This document shows, one piece after another, positions 35,611 through 37,674 of a stretch of 37,674 bases of DNA. The DNA comes from Acholeplasmataceae bacterium (GTDB lineage: Bacteria > Bacillota_I > Bacilli_A > ML615J-28 > CAG-698). Below the pieces are notes generated by a model, which searched no databases, had not been told where the DNA came from, and saw only the letters and a list, made by a program, of their open reading frames with translations. Location: assembly GCA_012838705.1 (NCBI GenBank), contig DUOT01000172.1, positions 1 through 37,674 on the forward strand. The letters are read 5' to 3'. Position 1 is the stretch's first letter; every line of letters starts with the position of its first letter. The translations under genes were made by a program, and so were the position numbers.

Positions 35611-37674
35611 TTTTAATCCTGAGCTAAAAGAAAACGAATCAACTATAAGAATCGGGAACACAGTTCCACCAGGCAGTGTTAACCTCGCTTTCGTTAGCGC
35701 ACCTTCTCTTTCCTCTGATAAAGCGGTTCAGGTGTTCGACTACTCCGCTAGTATTCCAGAGAACAATAAGCCACTCAGTAATCTAAAGACCAATCTTTAT
35801 GTAGACAAAAATGGTATTCTAATAAATGACGCTGGCGTGGCTAAATTTCCACTAAGCGATATCAAGATGACTAACGAATACTATAGATACGAAGACCCCA
35901 AGAGAGAACCAGTTCCGCTTTTCTACAGATATGTTTCTCGTTTCTATCACTACGAAGAAGGAATATCTGGAACAGAAAATAGATTTGAGTATACTGGTCA
36001 AAACATCTCTATAGTTTCAAACAGCGTCGCCCCAATCGGGCCACATAAGATTTACCTCAACAAAAAGGGGACGAATATCTACGAAGTAGAGGTTTTCTCG
36101 TCCTTCGCTACCAATGAGACGCTTACCTATCATTTAAGATATAAAAAGTATGATGGTGGCAAAGTCAACCCAAGCCATCAAGAAGTAATGAATTCGACGT
36201 TCGCATTCACCGAAACCACTCTTGATAAACTTGCTGATTACAACTATGCAGTAGAGAACGCCCCCAACTATGATGGGTATTACTTTAACGTAGGGTACTC
36301 AGCCACAGAAGAACTAAGAGAGCCAGTACTTTTCAGATGGAGATTGAAATATAATTCAATAGTGACTCCATGGAAATCTGAGTATCTGTTAGAAAAAGAA
36401 TCCATGCGTGATACCGACTATACGAATCACGTGGGCGACACAGTGTATCATGATGATGAAGTCGGAAGTCACATTGTATCTAAAAAGCAAATCGCTAAAT
36501 CTCCTGAGAGCGTATTCCAGACAATGATTCCAGAGAACTTCTATAACATGACGATGGAAGTTCAGGTTTGGAACGGAACAACTTGGTCAAGTGATGATGG
36601 AAGCATTATTTCCAAGGGAGAACTGCAATACAATAGCCCAATCTATGTATGGATAAACCCAAACTCAGAAGTTAAAACGGGACAGCCACAGTCGTTTATC
36701 GGAAGGTTCTTTCAGGAATATCCCAGTAGGTCACTTGCCTTTAAAATATCTGGGCGTTCAATCTACACTCAACACGAACATACGCCCGAGCAAATTATCA
36801 ACCACGCAAGACTCCAAAGGGGGGCAACAGCTTCTTGGGGTAATCAGGAAAGTGGCTGGAAAAACATTTATGACAAATTAATCGGCGTTGATAATGTAAT
36901 CAGAGGTTCGACAAGGCTACTCTTCTCCTCTATTCCAAGTTATGCATGGGGTAGAACAAAAGAAGGAAAAGGTTCTTATCCAGATCATTCCCGTCCAGAG
37001 ATAACAGTTACCCTTGACACTCCAAAAAGTCTAGACCATGTGGAAGTTGTCATGGGAAGTGCGGGAGATATATATCAAGTTGAATTGCTAGATAACAATG
37101 GTGCTGTTAAATGGCAGGGCAAACCAGTTCAGACAAAAACATCTCTACTACCCTATCAGAGACACTTTAGGCAGGATTTCCCATCTCAAATATCGAATAT
37201 TAAAAGAATAAGGGTGATTATTCAACCAGAGTCCAAGAAGGTAAAGGACTATTGGTGGATACTCAACATACTTGGAATTAAAGACAGATACATTGGAGAA
37301 TGGGATGTCTATGAAATAAACGCTGTTGAGGTAATACCCGAAGACACCAAGACAGACGAAAATATTTGGGCTAAGTCCAAAGAATACACGGTATCTGTAT
37401 CAAAAAATAGCAGATACAGACAAGAAATCAGAAGCTTAATCTTCGAGGATGAATTGTATCCTAGCGACCTTGACTTGAGAGAAAATTGCGTTTACAGTAT
37501 TGAGCTCATTGATAGCAATGACTGCAACATTAAGCTCGTAGATAATTCGGGTACAAAATACGTAAACACTCTAGGTGAATGGAATCTAACCTATCAAGAA
37601 GCCACAAGGTCTGGCTCTAGGGCCCCGATAATCGAAGGAACGACTGACGCCTACGAGGTCTATGGTTCAAGACA
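35603..37674 (+). CDS. Large beta-rich tail/baseplate or receptor-binding structural protein (3' end outside window)
   Basis: GTG at 35603 (VRNFNPELKENESTIRIGNTVPPGSVNLAFVSAPS...) open to the window end, overlapping the previous stop by 8 nt. Not in the supplied ORF track because it lacks a stop. Confidence 0.7.
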   Translation, partial: MRNFNPELKENESTIRIGNTVPPGSVNLAFVSAPSLSSDKAVQVFDYSASIPENNKPLSNLKTNLYVDKNGILINDAGVAKFPLSDIKMTNEYYRYEDPKREPVPLFYRYVSRFYHYEEGISGTENRFEYTGQNISIVSNSVAPIGPHKIYLNKKGTNIYEVEVFSSFATNETLTYHLRYKKYDGGKVNPSHQEVMNSTFAFTETTLDKLADYNYAVENAPNYDGYYFNVGYSATEELREPVLFRWRLKYNSIVTPWKSEYLLEKESMRDTDYTNHVGDTVYHDDEVGSHIVSKKQIAKSPESVFQTMIPENFYNMTMEVQVWNGTTWSSDDGSIISKGELQYNSPIYVWINPNSEVKTGQPQSFIGRFFQEYPSRSLAFKISGRSIYTQHEHTPEQIINHARLQRGATASWGNQESGWKNIYDKLIGVDNVIRGSTRLLFSSIPSYAWGRTKEGKGSYPDHSRPEITVTLDTPKSLDHVEVVMGSAGDIYQVELLDNNGAVKWQGKPVQTKTSLLPYQRHFRQDFPSQISNIKRIRVIIQPESKKVKDYWWILNILGIKDRYIGEWDVYEINAVEVIPEDTKTDENIWAKSKEYTVSVSKNSRYRQEIRSLIFEDELYPSDLDLRENCVYSIELIDSNDCNIKLVDNSGTKYVNTLGEWNLTYQEATRSGSRAPIIEGTTDAYEVYGSR

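Noticed and set aside
1-37674. tRNA genes, rRNA, CRISPR arrays, transposons
   Set aside because: No cloverleaf-like gaps, direct-repeat arrays or transposase-like ORFs seen. Intergenic space is very short throughout.
1-37674. Assignment to a named phage or host
   Set aside because: Shine-Dalgarno strength suggests a Gram-positive-like host, but no sequence was recognised confidently enough to name a phage or host.

Overview
The window is one almost entirely plus-strand phage structural module with a contractile-tail (myovirus-like) layout and strong AAGGAGG-type Shine-Dalgarno sites. In order it holds: a partial ORF tail that may be the capsid C-terminus; a K/E/T-rich tail protein; an Ig/FN3-decorated neck protein; a Cys-motif neck protein; a short sheath paralog; a neck/terminator-type protein; the tail sheath; three tandem tail-tube paralogs; a reverse-strand moron encoding a secreted PD40-type propeller; a SNase-fold + tube-like fusion; two paralogous tail-assembly chaperones; three giant proteins (2197, 2300 and 2313 aa); and then the baseplate genes (spike/OB, gp25-like, J-like, I-like with Ig domain, and a protein running off the window). 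The main discovery candidate is the 2300-aa protein at 17286-24188, which lies in the tape-measure/internal-cargo position. It appears to be a single-polypeptide two-barrel (cellular-like) RNA polymerase. It has a beta-like motif KRKASIADKFAVESEKG, resembling KRKIQVGDKMAGRHGNKG, and a beta-prime-like motif RFPLIH...ISPSLAEFMDGDMDGD, resembling NRxPTLHR...HPLVCxxFNADFDGD. Its N-terminus carries an apparently intact DEDDh (DnaQ-like) exonuclease domain. This suggests a virion-packaged, tail-delivered RNA polymerase-exonuclease in a contractile-tailed phage. The neighbouring 2197-aa protein appears to contain degenerate PD-(D/E)XK-like and SNase-like folds. All family calls were made by eye from motifs and gene order. 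No database search was run.
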